Shown one piece after another: positions 1-7,434 of a stretch of 16,145 nt of DNA. Numbering within the stretch: the stretch's first letter is position 1; the number at the start of each line of letters is the position of its first letter. A program made the translations under genes and the position numbers. The notes beneath the pieces were generated by a model that searched no databases, was not told the DNA's origin, and saw only the letters and a program-made list of their open reading frames with translations. Origin of the DNA: an uncultured Collinsella sp. (GTDB lineage Bacteria; Actinomycetota; Coriobacteriia; Coriobacteriales; Coriobacteriaceae); NCBI GenBank assembly GCA_902493125.1, contig CABUOF010000048.1, positions 1 through 16,145 on the forward strand, given 5' to 3'.

Positions 1-419
1 GTGACAAGGTCGGCGAGGTTCGCGAGGGGCAGTAAGCCCCGGCCGGTGAGCACGAGCTCTGTGGTGGCAGGCTTCAGCGCGATCAGCCCCTCCACATCCT
101 CACGCGTCACAAAGCCGCGGCGCATCGCTTCTCCCAGCTCATCCATGATCAGCATGTCTACCTGATTAATCTGCTCGCGCGCCAGCTCCATGATCTGTGC
201 GGCACAGGCTTCGGGCATGTCGCGGTCGGCTTGTACGATGCGTAGCCCCAATCGAGGTGCTGCGTCATGTTCGGCGCAGTGCAGCTTCTTGGCAAACTGA
301 AGCATGAGCACGTTAAGTCCATAGCCCGTGGCGCGCAGCGCGAGCCCCAGCGCAGCCGTCGTCTTGCCCTTGCCGTCTCCCGTATAGATTTGAACCTTGC
401 CGACTTCCAGTGATGCCAT
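1..419 (-). CDS. cobO: Cob(I)yrinic acid a,c-diamide adenosyltransferase, C-terminus cut by window edge
   Basis: ATP:corrinoid adenosyltransferase of the CobO/BtuR/CobA family. It transfers the adenosyl group of ATP to the cobalt of corrinoids, making coenzyme B12 precursors in the cytoplasm. Translating the minus strand from the ATG at 417-419 gives MASLEVGKVQIYTGDGKGKT, whose GDGKGKTT P-loop (residues 14-21) near the N-terminus is the family signature. It is followed by LGLALRATGYGLNVLMLQF, a Walker-B-like MLIMDELGEAM stretch near residues 100-110, and ELVLTGR near residue 127. About 139 residues are visible and the frame stays open to base 1; the family usually has about 170-200, so the C-terminus is missing. 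An AAAGGA ribosome binding site (425-430 on the complement) precedes the ATG. The gene is divergent from ftsH across about 90 bp. The family is clear; cobO versus btuR is only a naming choice. Confidence 0.9.
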   Translation of the reverse strand, partial: MASLEVGKVQIYTGDGKGKTTAALGLALRATGYGLNVLMLQFAKKLHCAEHDAAPRLGLRIVQADRDMPEACAAQIMELAREQINQVDMLIMDELGEAMRRGFVTREDVEGLIALKPATTELVLTGRGLLPLANLADLV

Positions 420-444
420 CTCTGTCCTTTCGTGCCCGGCGTAG

Positions 445-469
445 GTTTATCGTCGCTCGGGTTGGGTAT
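445..469 (+). promoter_or_regulatory. Candidate SigB/SigF-type stress promoter for ftsH
   Basis: GTTT (445-448) is separated by 15 nt from GGGTAT (464-469), or equivalently GTTTAT-N13-GGGTAT. This matches the known SigB/SigF consensus (GTTT, about 13-17 nt, GGGTAT/C). A start point near 476 would give a leader of about 35 nt before the preferred ftsH start. A sigma-A reading with TATTCT (467-472) as the -10 is possible but has no good -35. The window also encodes a sigma factor of this family. The match is seen; its function is inferred. Confidence 0.55.
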
Positions 470-511
470 TCTAGAAACCATTATCAACCCCAGTAGATGG
501 AGTTCAAGCAG

Positions 512-2404
512 ATGGAGATGGATGACAACAAACGTAGACGGAATATGATCCTCTACGTGCTCATCGCCTTCGTCGTCTACCTCGTGCTCTCGACCGTTCT
601 GTTCCCCAACATCGGTCACACGCAGCAGATTACGAAGACCGATTATTCGACGTTTGTCAAAGCGCTCGATAAGAAGAGCGTCGACAAGGTCGAGTACAAC
701 ACGGACGATTACTCGATTTATTACACCAAGAAGGGCGAGGACGAGAACATCGCCTACAAGACGACCGGTGTGCCGAATGATGCGGGCTTTACCGATCGCG
801 TGCTTGAGTCCGGTGCTTCGCTGGAGTCGGTCGTTCCCGATAAAAACTCGGGTCTGATGACCTACTACCTGCTCACCCTCATTCTTCCCATGGCGATTTT
901 CTTCCTCATCGGTTGGTGGCTCAACCGCCGTATGAAGAAGGCTATGGGCGATGACGGCCCGTCGATGAACTTTGGCGGCGGCGGTTTTGGCGGCGGCGGA
1001 CTGGGTAAGTCCGGCGCGCGCGTGATCGCCTCCAAGGACGTGGGCGTGACCTTTAAGGACGTCGCCGGCCAGGAAGAGGCCAAGGAGTCTCTCAAGGAGG
1101 TCGTCGACTTTCTGGAGAAGCCGCAGCGCTACGAGGAGATCGGCGCCAAGCTGCCGCGCGGTGCTCTCCTTGTTGGCCCTCCGGGTACTGGTAAGACCCT
1201 GCTTGCCAAGGCTGTTGCCGGCGAGGCCGGTGTTCCGTTCTTTAGCATTTCGGGCTCTGAGTTCGTTGAGATGTTTGTCGGTCGCGGCGCTGCTAAGGTT
1301 CGTGACCTGTTTAAGCAGGCCAAGGAAAAGGCCCCGTGTATCGTCTTTATCGATGAGATCGATACCATCGGTAAGAAGCGCGATGGCGGCGGCTTTAGCG
1401 GCAACGACGAGCGCGAGCAGACGCTCAATCAGTTGCTGACCGAGATGGACGGCTTCGATAACCACAAGGGTATCGTTGTCCTTGCCGCAACCAACCGCCC
1501 CGACAGTCTCGATCCGGCGCTGCTGCGCCCCGGTCGTTTTGACCGCCGCATCCCCGTCGAGTTGCCCGATCTGACCGGCCGTAAGAACATCCTCGAGCTC
1601 CACGCCAAGAGTGTGAAGACCGAGCCGCCGATCGATCTGACCGCGATTGCCCGCGCCACGCCCGGTGCCTCGGGCGCCGACCTGGCCAATATCATCAACG
1701 AGGGCGCCCTGCGCGCCGTTCGCGAGGGTCGCAAGCGTGCAACCCAGGACGACTTCGAGGAGTCAGTGGAAGTCGTCATTGCCGGCCAACAGCGTAAGTC
1801 CACGGTGCTGTCCGACCACGAGAAGCAGGTCGTTTCTTATCACGAGATCGGCCATGCCATCGTTGCCGCTCGCCAGAAGGGCTCTGCGCCGGTCACGAAG
1901 ATCACCATCGTGCCGCGCACGAGCGGTGCTCTTGGTTATACCATGCAGGTCGAGGAGGACGAGCGCTTCCTGACCACACGCCAGGAGGTCTTGGACAAGC
2001 TCGCTGTCTATTGCGGTGGCCGCGCAGCCGAGGAGCTCATCTTTGGAGAGATGACGACCGGCGCCGCCAACGACATCGAGCAGGCTACTAAGCTCGCCCG
2101 TAATATGGTGACGCGCTTTGGTATGTCCGACGAGTTTGGCATGATGGCGCTCGGTACCGTGCAGAACGCGTATCTCAATCAGGACACGTCGCTCACCTGC
2201 GCCCCCGGTACGGCCGAGCGTGTGGACGCGATTGTCGCTAAGCTGATCGAGGACGCGCACGATCGCGCCCTGCAGATCCTCAAGGAAAACAAGTTCAAGC
2301 TCCATGAGCTGGCTCGTTATCTGTACAAGAAGGAGACCATCACGGGTGAGGAGTTCATGAACCTCCTCACGCGCGAGAATCCGCTGATGCCCAAGCAACA
2401 GTAA
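512..2404 (+). CDS. ftsH: ATP-dependent zinc metalloprotease FtsH
   Basis: Membrane-anchored AAA+ protease that extracts and degrades membrane proteins and some soluble regulators, working as a hexamer. Residues here are numbered from the ATG at 497. The first membrane segment spans about 17-37, an extracytoplasmic domain follows, and the second spans about 122-141. A glycine-rich linker lies at 159-170. The AAA domain has Walker A GPPGTGKT (227-234), pore loop MFVGRGA (259-265), Walker B IVFIDEID (282-289) and the second region of homology (331-350). The zinc site is HEIGH (449-453), with Asp526 the likely third ligand. Start choice: the ATG at 497 has no ribosome binding site, whereas the ATG at 512 has GGAG (499-502) nine bases upstream; 518 is also possible. 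Full length is 630-635 residues, normal for the family. HEIGH replaces the more usual HEAGH but keeps HExxH. The gene is followed by a strong terminator and preceded by a stress-type promoter candidate. Confidence 0.97.
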   Translation: MEMDDNKRRRNMILYVLIAFVVYLVLSTVLFPNIGHTQQITKTDYSTFVKALDKKSVDKVEYNTDDYSIYYTKKGEDENIAYKTTGVPNDAGFTDRVLESGASLESVVPDKNSGLMTYYLLTLILPMAIFFLIGWWLNRRMKKAMGDDGPSMNFGGGGFGGGGLGKSGARVIASKDVGVTFKDVAGQEEAKESLKEVVDFLEKPQRYEEIGAKLPRGALLVGPPGTGKTLLAKAVAGEAGVPFFSISGSEFVEMFVGRGAAKVRDLFKQAKEKAPCIVFIDEIDTIGKKRDGGGFSGNDEREQTLNQLLTEMDGFDNHKGIVVLAATNRPDSLDPALLRPGRFDRRIPVELPDLTGRKNILELHAKSVKTEPPIDLTAIARATPGASGADLANIINEGALRAVREGRKRATQDDFEESVEVVIAGQQRKSTVLSDHEKQVVSYHEIGHAIVAARQKGSAPVTKITIVPRTSGALGYTMQVEEDERFLTTRQEVLDKLAVYCGGRAAEELIFGEMTTGAANDIEQATKLARNMVTRFGMSDEFGMMALGTVQNAYLNQDTSLTCAPGTAERVDAIVAKLIEDAHDRALQILKENKFKLHELARYLYKKETITGEEFMNLLTRENPLMPKQQ

Positions 2405-2430
2405 AGCCGCGGTCGAGCCAGTAAACGCCG

Positions 2431-2468
2431 ACGCCCCATTTGAGCAGCTTTCTCAAATGGGGCGTTTT
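2431..2468 (+). terminator. Rho-independent terminator of ftsH
   Basis: A perfect 14-bp inverted repeat (arms 2431-2444 and 2452-2465, 7-nt loop) runs into TTTT at 2465-2468, 27 bp after the ftsH stop. It separates ftsH from the following DUF523 gene. Confidence 0.9.
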
Positions 2469-2485
2469 GCTTGAGAGGGATGGAA

Positions 2486-2941
2486 ATGAAGATCGTGGTG
2501 AGCGCCTGCTTGATGGGCGAGAGCTGCAAGTATAACGGGCTCGACAACTATCATCGCGAGTTGGTCGAGGCCTGCGAACGCACGGGGACTGAGGTCTTGT
2601 TGGTGTGCCCCGAGGTCTTTGGTGGCCTGCCCACGCCGCGCAAGCCGTCCGAGATTGTGAACGGAGAGGTTCGTACCTGCGAGGGCATCTCGGTCGATCG
2701 CGAATTTCGCCTAGGCGCCCAACGTGCGCTCGACATGTGCGAGCAGGCGGGTGGGCCGGAAGAGATCGCCGCGTGCATTCTGCAGGACCGTAGTCCCTCG
2801 TGCGGCGCGGGCCATATCTACGACGGATCCTTCAGCGGCACGCTCACAACAGGTAACGGTGTCTTCGTTGACCTGATCCTGCGCCACGGCTACCGCGTTA
2901 TCCCGGCTAGCGAGTTCGACTCGAGCATGTTACGGCAATAA
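2486..2941 (+). CDS. DUF523 family protein, TudS-like (possible thiouracil desulfurase)
   Basis: Small cytoplasmic protein of 151 residues that begins with the DUF523 signature SACLMGESCKYNG. It has CPEV around Cys41, the GLPTPR segment (47-52) and SPSCG around Cys106. Conserved cysteines at 8, 14, 41 and 106 agree with the iron-sulfur cluster described for the DUF523 member TudS, which desulfurizes 2-thiouracil. The fused DUF1722 domain of some homologues is absent. Start choice: GAGAGGG (2473-2479) sits six bases before the ATG at 2486 and the protein then begins MKIVVSAC as in relatives; upstream in-frame TTG 2471 and ATG 2480 lie in or beside the ribosome binding site. It stands alone between two terminators, so context gives no substrate. 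The family call is strong; the desulfurase activity is inferred. Confidence 0.85.
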   Translation: MKIVVSACLMGESCKYNGLDNYHRELVEACERTGTEVLLVCPEVFGGLPTPRKPSEIVNGEVRTCEGISVDREFRLGAQRALDMCEQAGGPEEIAACILQDRSPSCGAGHIYDGSFSGTLTTGNGVFVDLILRHGYRVIPASEFDSSMLRQ

Positions 2942-2982
2942 AAAACCGCCACAAAGGTGCTTGTCCCCTTTGTGGCGGTTTT
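2942..2982. terminator. Bidirectional terminator hairpin; copy 1 of a 41-nt repeat
   Basis: Perfect 16-bp stem (2942-2957 with 2967-2982) and a 9-nt loop (2958-2966). A run of A on the left (2941-2945) and TTTT on the right let it stop transcription from both sides, which fits its place between the convergent DUF523 and dehydrogenase genes; the first base touches the DUF523 stop codon. Read on the minus strand it is 38/41 identical to the hairpin at 10585-10625, loop included. Confidence 0.85.
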
Positions 2983-2988
2983 GGTCGG

Positions 2989-4077
2989 TTAGGCCAGGAT
3001 AGAATGGCCGTAGGCGTTTGCGGCCTTGATGGCGGCGGCGAACTTCTCGTCGGTGAAGGGCTCCGGGTTACCCTGCTTCCACTCGTTGGTGGCGTGGGCA
3101 TACTCACACAGCGCCGGGATGTCGGCCTCGGTAAGGCCGACCTGCTCCAGCGTCACGGGCAGCCCCATCTGCTTGTTAAAGGCGGCGTAGCGCTCAAGGT
3201 TCTCGGTATCGCCCGTATAGGCAAACAGCACCAGCACGCCCAGGCTCACGACCTCGCCGTGCAGATAGGTTCCCTCGCGCGGAATGCTGCAGGTGGCGTT
3301 GTAGAACGCGTGCGCCACGCTCGAGTTGTAGTAGTAATCGTTTTGGTTGGTCAGGTTCGAGACATAGCCCGTGTTGACCACGATGTCGAGTGCGATCTGC
3401 TTTACGGCCTCGGTCGACAGGTCCTGGCGCACGTCCTCAAGACCCTGGACGCCATAGGTAAACAGCGGCTCGGAGCAGGTGTGGGCGAGTGCCAGGCCAA
3501 GACCGGCGGTGTGCTCCAAATTACCGGCGCTCGTGGCGTACTCGACCTCAGGCTGCTTAGACAGGGCATCGCCCACGCCGGCCCAGAAGTACTCTGCCGG
3601 TGCCTCGGCGATGATCTTGGGGTTGATGAAGATGTGCGCCGGTCGGTTGGGGTACGAATAGCCCTCGAGCGAGCCATCGTCATTGTAGACAACGGCAATG
3701 GCGGTCGCGGCCGAGCAGTTGGAGCAAATCGTCGGTACGGTAAAGACGATCTTCTTGAGCTCGATGGCCGCTGTCTTCACAGTGTCGAGTGCCTTGCCGC
3801 CGCCACATGCGATGAGCACGTCGGCTTCCTGACAGGCAGGGGAGTTCACGACCTTGGCGATATTGGCACGCGTACTGTTGGTGCCATAGACGCGCGTCTC
3901 CAGGACCTCGACATCGGTACCTTCAAGTGCCGCCTCGATTCCCGGCAGCGCCGCAGCCAGGGCTCGCTTGCCGCCGATGATGGCGACCTTGGTCGCTCCG
4001 TACTCGGCCAGTGCGGCGGGCAGCTCGGTAAAGCAATCCTCGCCAACGGTATAATCACTCATTCCAATCGTGCGCAT
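2989..4077 (-). CDS. Iron-containing alcohol dehydrogenase family protein (glycerol dehydrogenase-like)
   Basis: NAD(P)-dependent group III dehydrogenase, 362 residues, close to the usual GldA length. The N-terminal Rossmann-like part carries KVAIIGGKRAL (30-40) and the cofactor loop GGGKALDT (92-99). CSNCSA (118-123) matches the conserved region before the metal-binding half. Likely metal ligands are Asp170 (GVGDALSK), His256 (SSVAHAFYN) and His273 (YLHGEVVSLG), so all three are present. It would oxidise glycerol or a related hydroxy compound, or reduce the matching carbonyl, in the cytosol; exact substrate cannot be read. Hydroxycarboxylate dehydrogenases of the same fold are the main alternative. 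An AGAAGG ribosome binding site lies about six bases upstream of the ATG at 4075-4077. The gene is monocistronic, divergent from the ileS leader, and ends at the shared bidirectional hairpin. Confidence 0.85.
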   Translation of the reverse strand: MRTIGMSDYTVGEDCFTELPAALAEYGATKVAIIGGKRALAAALPGIEAALEGTDVEVLETRVYGTNSTRANIAKVVNSPACQEADVLIACGGGKALDTVKTAAIELKKIVFTVPTICSNCSAATAIAVVYNDDGSLEGYSYPNRPAHIFINPKIIAEAPAEYFWAGVGDALSKQPEVEYATSAGNLEHTAGLGLALAHTCSEPLFTYGVQGLEDVRQDLSTEAVKQIALDIVVNTGYVSNLTNQNDYYYNSSVAHAFYNATCSIPREGTYLHGEVVSLGVLVLFAYTGDTENLERYAAFNKQMGLPVTLEQVGLTEADIPALCEYAHATNEWKQGNPEPFTDEKFAAAIKAANAYGHSILA

Positions 4078-4198
4078 GGCAACCTTCTTTCTTTCGATAA
4101 AGTGCTTTCAGGTATTTTGCTCCTAGAGAAGGTCCACAGCCGCGAGAAATTTCGAACGTATAAAACCAGTGTTGAGGGTTTTTCGCCGGCGCGGAACG

Positions 4199-4207
4199 TG
4201 CTAGCAT
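4199..4207 (+). promoter_or_regulatory. ileS: Candidate extended -10 promoter for the ileS leader
   Basis: TGCTAGCAT (4199-4207) reads as an extended -10 (TG, one base, TAGCAT). A start point near 4214 falls just before the first base of the T-box stem I at 4221. No well-spaced -35 is visible; TTGAGG at 4172 is too far. Placement supports the call more than sequence does. Confidence 0.45.
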
Positions 4208-4220
4208 ACTCCGCATAAGC

Positions 4221-4519
4221 GTTGATGGGGACGAGTAGTCGGCCGTCCGCATGCTACAGAGAGCGGGGAGCGCTGAGAACCCGTGCTTGCGACCGATGAA
4301 AATCACCCCGGAGCTGCGGTCCCAACGGACGCGCCGCATAGGCACGTCTTAGTAGACATCGCCGAGATGGTCGTCGATACAGGCCAGCCGAGTAACGGAT
4401 GCGAGCGCGCGAATACGCGGGCGAGGGCATCTAAGCTGGGTGGTTAAGCGAAGAGCTTTTGCGGGCGTGCGGCCCGTTTGTGGCGCTTCGTCCCAGCTTG
4501 CAGGGACGGGCGCTTTTTT
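4221..4519 (+). promoter_or_regulatory. ileS: Isoleucine T-box riboswitch leader of ileS
   Basis: tRNA-sensing leader that lets ileS be transcribed when uncharged tRNA-Ile accumulates. Stem I is closed by 4221-4232 pairing with 4319-4326 and carries GACGAGTAGTC on its 5' side (S-turn AGTA), AGAGAGCGGGG in its distal part, and GAAAATCACCCC on its 3' side, where ATC (4302-4304) followed by A is the likely isoleucine specifier codon. The antiterminator has AAGCTGGG (4433-4440) pairing with CCCAGCTT (4492-4499), a seven-base bulge TGGTTAA (4441-4447), and GCGAAG (4448-4453) pairing with CTTCGT (4486-4491). TGGT complements the 3' ACCA of a tRNA with discriminator A, as in tRNA-Ile. An extra hairpin (CGGGC 4462-4466 with GCCCG 4472-4476) sits in the antiterminator loop. 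The competing terminator reuses 4483-4494. The bulge ends in TAA, not the usual ACC. Confidence 0.9.
4483..4519 (+). terminator. ileS: T-box attenuator terminator upstream of ileS
   Basis: GCGC (4483-4486) and CGTCCC (4489-4494) pair with GGGACG (4503-4508) and GCGC (4510-4513), with one bulged T, then TTTTTT (4514-4519). Its left arm overlaps the 3' strand of the antiterminator (4486-4499), so the two folds exclude each other. This points to transcriptional rather than translational control. Confidence 0.88.
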
Positions 4520-4562
4520 GGTGCCCAGAGGGCGTGCGCGCCCACGACATGAAAGGGGTACC

Positions 4563-7367
4563 GTGGCAAACGAGTACAAGCAGACGATGAATCTGCCCAA
4601 GACCGGTTTTCCCATGCGTGCCGGTCTTTCCAAGTCCGAGCCCAAGCGACTCAAGGACTGGCAGGACAACAAGGTCTACGAGCAGGTTCTGAAGAAGAAC
4701 GAGGGTCACAAGAAGTTCGTGCTGCACGACGGTCCTCCGTACGCCAACGGCCCGATCCACATCGGCCACGCCATGAACAAGATCTCCAAGGACATGATCA
4801 ACCGCTACTGGATGATGCAGGGTTATGAGGTTCCCTATGTCCCCGGTTGGGACTGCCATGGTCAGCCGATCGAGCACAAGGTCGAGGAGAAGCTCGGCAC
4901 CGAGAAGTTCAACCAGACCTCCACGGCTAAGATCCGCGAGCTTTGCAACAAGTTCGCTGTCGAGAACATCGAGCTGCAGAAGGCCGGCTTCCGTCGCCTT
5001 GGCGTGCTTGGCGACTGGGACAACCCGTATCTGACGCTCTATCACCAGCACGATGCCGCCGACATCGAGGTCTTCAAGGCCATGTTCGACAAGGGCATGA
5101 TCTATCGCGGTCATAAGCCCGTCCACTGGTGCAAGCACTGCCATACCGCACTTGCTGAGGCCGAGATTGAGTACTCCGACGAGACGAGCCCGTCCATCTT
5201 CGTGCGCTTTGAGATGACCTCCAAGCCCGTCGGCCTCGAGAACTTCGACGGCCCGGTTGACTTTATCATCTGGACGACCACGCCGTGGACCATCCCCTCC
5301 GACCAGGCAGTTTCTCTCAAGCCCGGTGCCGCCTACGTCGCCGTTGAGCACGACGGCCGCGCCGAGGTCATGCTCGAGGACCTGGCTCCCAAGTGCTGCG
5401 AGGAGTTTGGCTGGGAGTACACCCCGGTTGTGGTCGACGGCAAGCCCTATGTGGTTCCCGCCGAGACCTTCCATCACATTCACTATAAGCAGCCGATCTT
5501 TGACGGTGTTGAGGGCGTGGCACTGTTGGCCGATTACGTCGGTGTCGATGACGGTACCGGTATCGTCCACAACTCGCCCGGTCACGGCGTCGACGACTAC
5601 TTCGCCTGCCTCAAGGAGGGCATCACCGACATTTGCATGCCGGTCGATGACGACGGCAAGTTCTACACCGGCGAGGAGTTTGGCACCGGCGGCCCCTTCA
5701 GCGGCATGGATACCGACGAGGCCAACCCGCACATCATCGAGTTCCTGCGCGAGCGCGGCACCCTGGTCCTCGAGAAGAAGATCACGCACAGCTATCCGCA
5801 CTGCTGGCGCTGCAAGCACCCGGTGCTCTTCCGTGCTACCGACCAGTGGTTCGTCTCGATGGACAAGACCGGTCTGCGCGAGCAGGCTGGCAAAGAGGTC
5901 CGCGAGAACGTCAAGTGGTATCCGGCTCACGCCGCCAACCGCATCGGCGCCATGGTCGAGCAGCGTCCCGACTGGTGCATCAGCCGTCAGCGCAACTGGG
6001 GCGTGCCTATCCCCAGCTACACTTGCGCCGACTGCGGCGAGAAGGTCATGAACGACGCCACGCTCGACGCCGTCATCAAGCTCTTCCACGAGAAGGGCTC
6101 CGACGCCTGGTTCACCGACGCTCCCGAGAGTTACCTGGGCGAGGCCTGCGTCTGCCCCAAGTGTGGCGGCCATCACCTCAAGGCCGATAAGGACATCCTC
6201 GACGTGTGGTGGGACTCCGGCGTTTCCTGGAAGGCCGTCTGCGAGTACCGTCCCGAGCTGGAGTATCCGGCGGATGTGTACCTCGAGGGCTCCGACCAGC
6301 ACCGCGGTTGGTTCCAGAGCTCGCTGCTCACCTCGGTGGGTGCCAATGGCCACGCTCCGTACAAGGCAGTCGTCTCGCAGGGCTTCACGCTCGACGGCCA
6401 GGGCCGCAAGATGTCCAAGTCGCTCGGCAACGTCATCGACCCCAACAAGGTCTGTGACGAGATGGGCGCTGACATCATCCGCCTGTGGGTCGCCTCGGTC
6501 GATACCAGCTCCGACGTCTCCATCGACCACGAGATCCTTGCTCGTACGTCCGATGCCTACCGTCGTTTCCGCAACACACTGCGCTTCTTGCTCTCCGAGC
6601 TCGAGGGTCAGTTTGAGCCCGAGACCGACGGCGTCGCCTTTGCCGACTTGCTGCCGCTCGACAAGCTCATGGTTGCCCGCCTAACCCAGGTTCAGGCCGA
6701 AGTCGACGATGCCTACGCCAGCTACGAGTTCCCGCGCGCCTACCGTGCGCTCTACGACTTCGTGGTTACCGAGCTCTCCAACGTGTACCTCGACGCCCTG
6801 AAGGACCGTCTGTACTGCGATAAGCCCGGCTCGCTCGAGCGTCGCAGCGCCCAGACCGTGCTGGCCGAGCTCTTCTCGATGCTCATGCGCGACCTGCAGC
6901 CGATCCTGTCCTACACGGTCGATGAGGCCATGGCATATGCGCCCGCCGGCTGCGTCGACCACCAGAAGTACGCCGCGCTGCTCGATTGGTACAAGTCGCC
7001 CATCACGGTCGACGAGGCCAATGAGTTTGAGGGCGTGCTCGAGGCTTCGCTCGAGCTCCGTAGCTCCGTGACCAAGGCCCTTGAGGATGCCCGTTCTGCC
7101 GGCACCTTCACTAAGAGCCAGCAGGTCCGTGTCAAGGCGGTCGTTCCCGCCGAGATGTATGCGCTGCTGACCGGCGATAAGGCCGTCGACCTGGCCGAGT
7201 TCTACATCGTCTCCGATGTTGAGCTGACCCAGGGCGAGGAGCTCTCCGTTGCCATCGAGGCAGCCGAGGGCGAGTGCTGCGACCGTTGCTGGAACTACCG
7301 CACCACCGTTGGCGAGTACAACGGCCACGCACATATCTGCAAGCGCTGCGCGGAGGCGCTGAACTAG
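4563..7367 (+). CDS. ileS: Isoleucyl-tRNA synthetase
   Basis: Class I aminoacyl-tRNA synthetase that charges tRNA-Ile and edits misactivated valine in the cytosol. It is 934 residues, normal for the bacterial type. The HIGH motif is HIGH itself (66-69) in PYANGPIHIGH, and KMSKS is at 616-620 in GRKMSKSLGN. The editing domain includes WTTTPWTIPS near residue 240. The C-terminal zinc finger is kept, with Cys906, 909, 926 and 929 (CDRCWNY and CKRC). Start choice: GTG at 4563 has AAAGGGG (4552-4558) four bases upstream and gives MANEYKQTMNLPKT, typical of IleS N-termini; the frame is open farther upstream but that part overlaps the T-box antiterminator and terminator. It is under the T-box at 4221-4519 and its stop codon is the first triplet of the 56-nt palindrome. 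Confidence 0.98.
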   Translation: MANEYKQTMNLPKTGFPMRAGLSKSEPKRLKDWQDNKVYEQVLKKNEGHKKFVLHDGPPYANGPIHIGHAMNKISKDMINRYWMMQGYEVPYVPGWDCHGQPIEHKVEEKLGTEKFNQTSTAKIRELCNKFAVENIELQKAGFRRLGVLGDWDNPYLTLYHQHDAADIEVFKAMFDKGMIYRGHKPVHWCKHCHTALAEAEIEYSDETSPSIFVRFEMTSKPVGLENFDGPVDFIIWTTTPWTIPSDQAVSLKPGAAYVAVEHDGRAEVMLEDLAPKCCEEFGWEYTPVVVDGKPYVVPAETFHHIHYKQPIFDGVEGVALLADYVGVDDGTGIVHNSPGHGVDDYFACLKEGITDICMPVDDDGKFYTGEEFGTGGPFSGMDTDEANPHIIEFLRERGTLVLEKKITHSYPHCWRCKHPVLFRATDQWFVSMDKTGLREQAGKEVRENVKWYPAHAANRIGAMVEQRPDWCISRQRNWGVPIPSYTCADCGEKVMNDATLDAVIKLFHEKGSDAWFTDAPESYLGEACVCPKCGGHHLKADKDILDVWWDSGVSWKAVCEYRPELEYPADVYLEGSDQHRGWFQSSLLTSVGANGHAPYKAVVSQGFTLDGQGRKMSKSLGNVIDPNKVCDEMGADIIRLWVASVDTSSDVSIDHEILARTSDAYRRFRNTLRFLLSELEGQFEPETDGVAFADLLPLDKLMVARLTQVQAEVDDAYASYEFPRAYRALYDFVVTELSNVYLDALKDRLYCDKPGSLERRSAQTVLAELFSMLMRDLQPILSYTVDEAMAYAPAGCVDHQKYAALLDWYKSPITVDEANEFEGVLEASLELRSSVTKALEDARSAGTFTKSQQVRVKAVVPAEMYALLTGDKAVDLAEFYIVSDVELTQGEELSVAIEAAEGECCDRCWNYRTTVGEYNGHAHICKRCAEALN

Positions 7368-7420
7368 TCGTTGGGGACGTTCTTAAATGACTAGTCAAAC
7401 AAGAACGTCTCCATTGACTA
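7365..7420. repeat. 56-nt imperfect palindrome overlapping the ileS stop codon
   Basis: The two halves are symmetric about 7392/7393. Of 28 position pairs, 22 are Watson-Crick, 2 are G-T and 4 mismatch (one at 7371, three at 7385-7387). Outer TAGTC/GACTA, inner GGGGACGTTCTT (7373-7384) against AAGAACGTCTCC (7401-7412), and a central GACTAGTC (7389-7396). The first triplet is the ileS TAG stop. It has no T-run and lies upstream of a separate terminator, so it is not simply the ileS terminator. Confidence 0.75.
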
Positions 7421-7434
7421 CCTGTGTCACATTC

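Noticed and set aside
158..1603. Long open frame on the minus strand opposite ftsH
   Set aside because: It lies antisense to a clear ftsH and also crosses the start of cobO in another frame; the protein has no recognisable domain and is explained by GC-rich codon bias.
3004..4218. Long plus-strand open frame opposite the dehydrogenase
   Set aside because: The minus strand carries all family motifs of an iron-containing dehydrogenase; the plus frame has none and runs through its control region.
4440..4562. N-terminal extension of IleS
   Set aside because: It would translate the T-box antiterminator and terminator; GTG 4563 gives the expected N-terminus with a good ribosome binding site.
4431..6530. 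699-codon minus-strand open frame opposite ileS
   Set aside because: It is a mirror of the GC-rich ileS codons; the repetitive Val/Leu/Gly/Asp composition is typical of antisense frames and it has no matching family.
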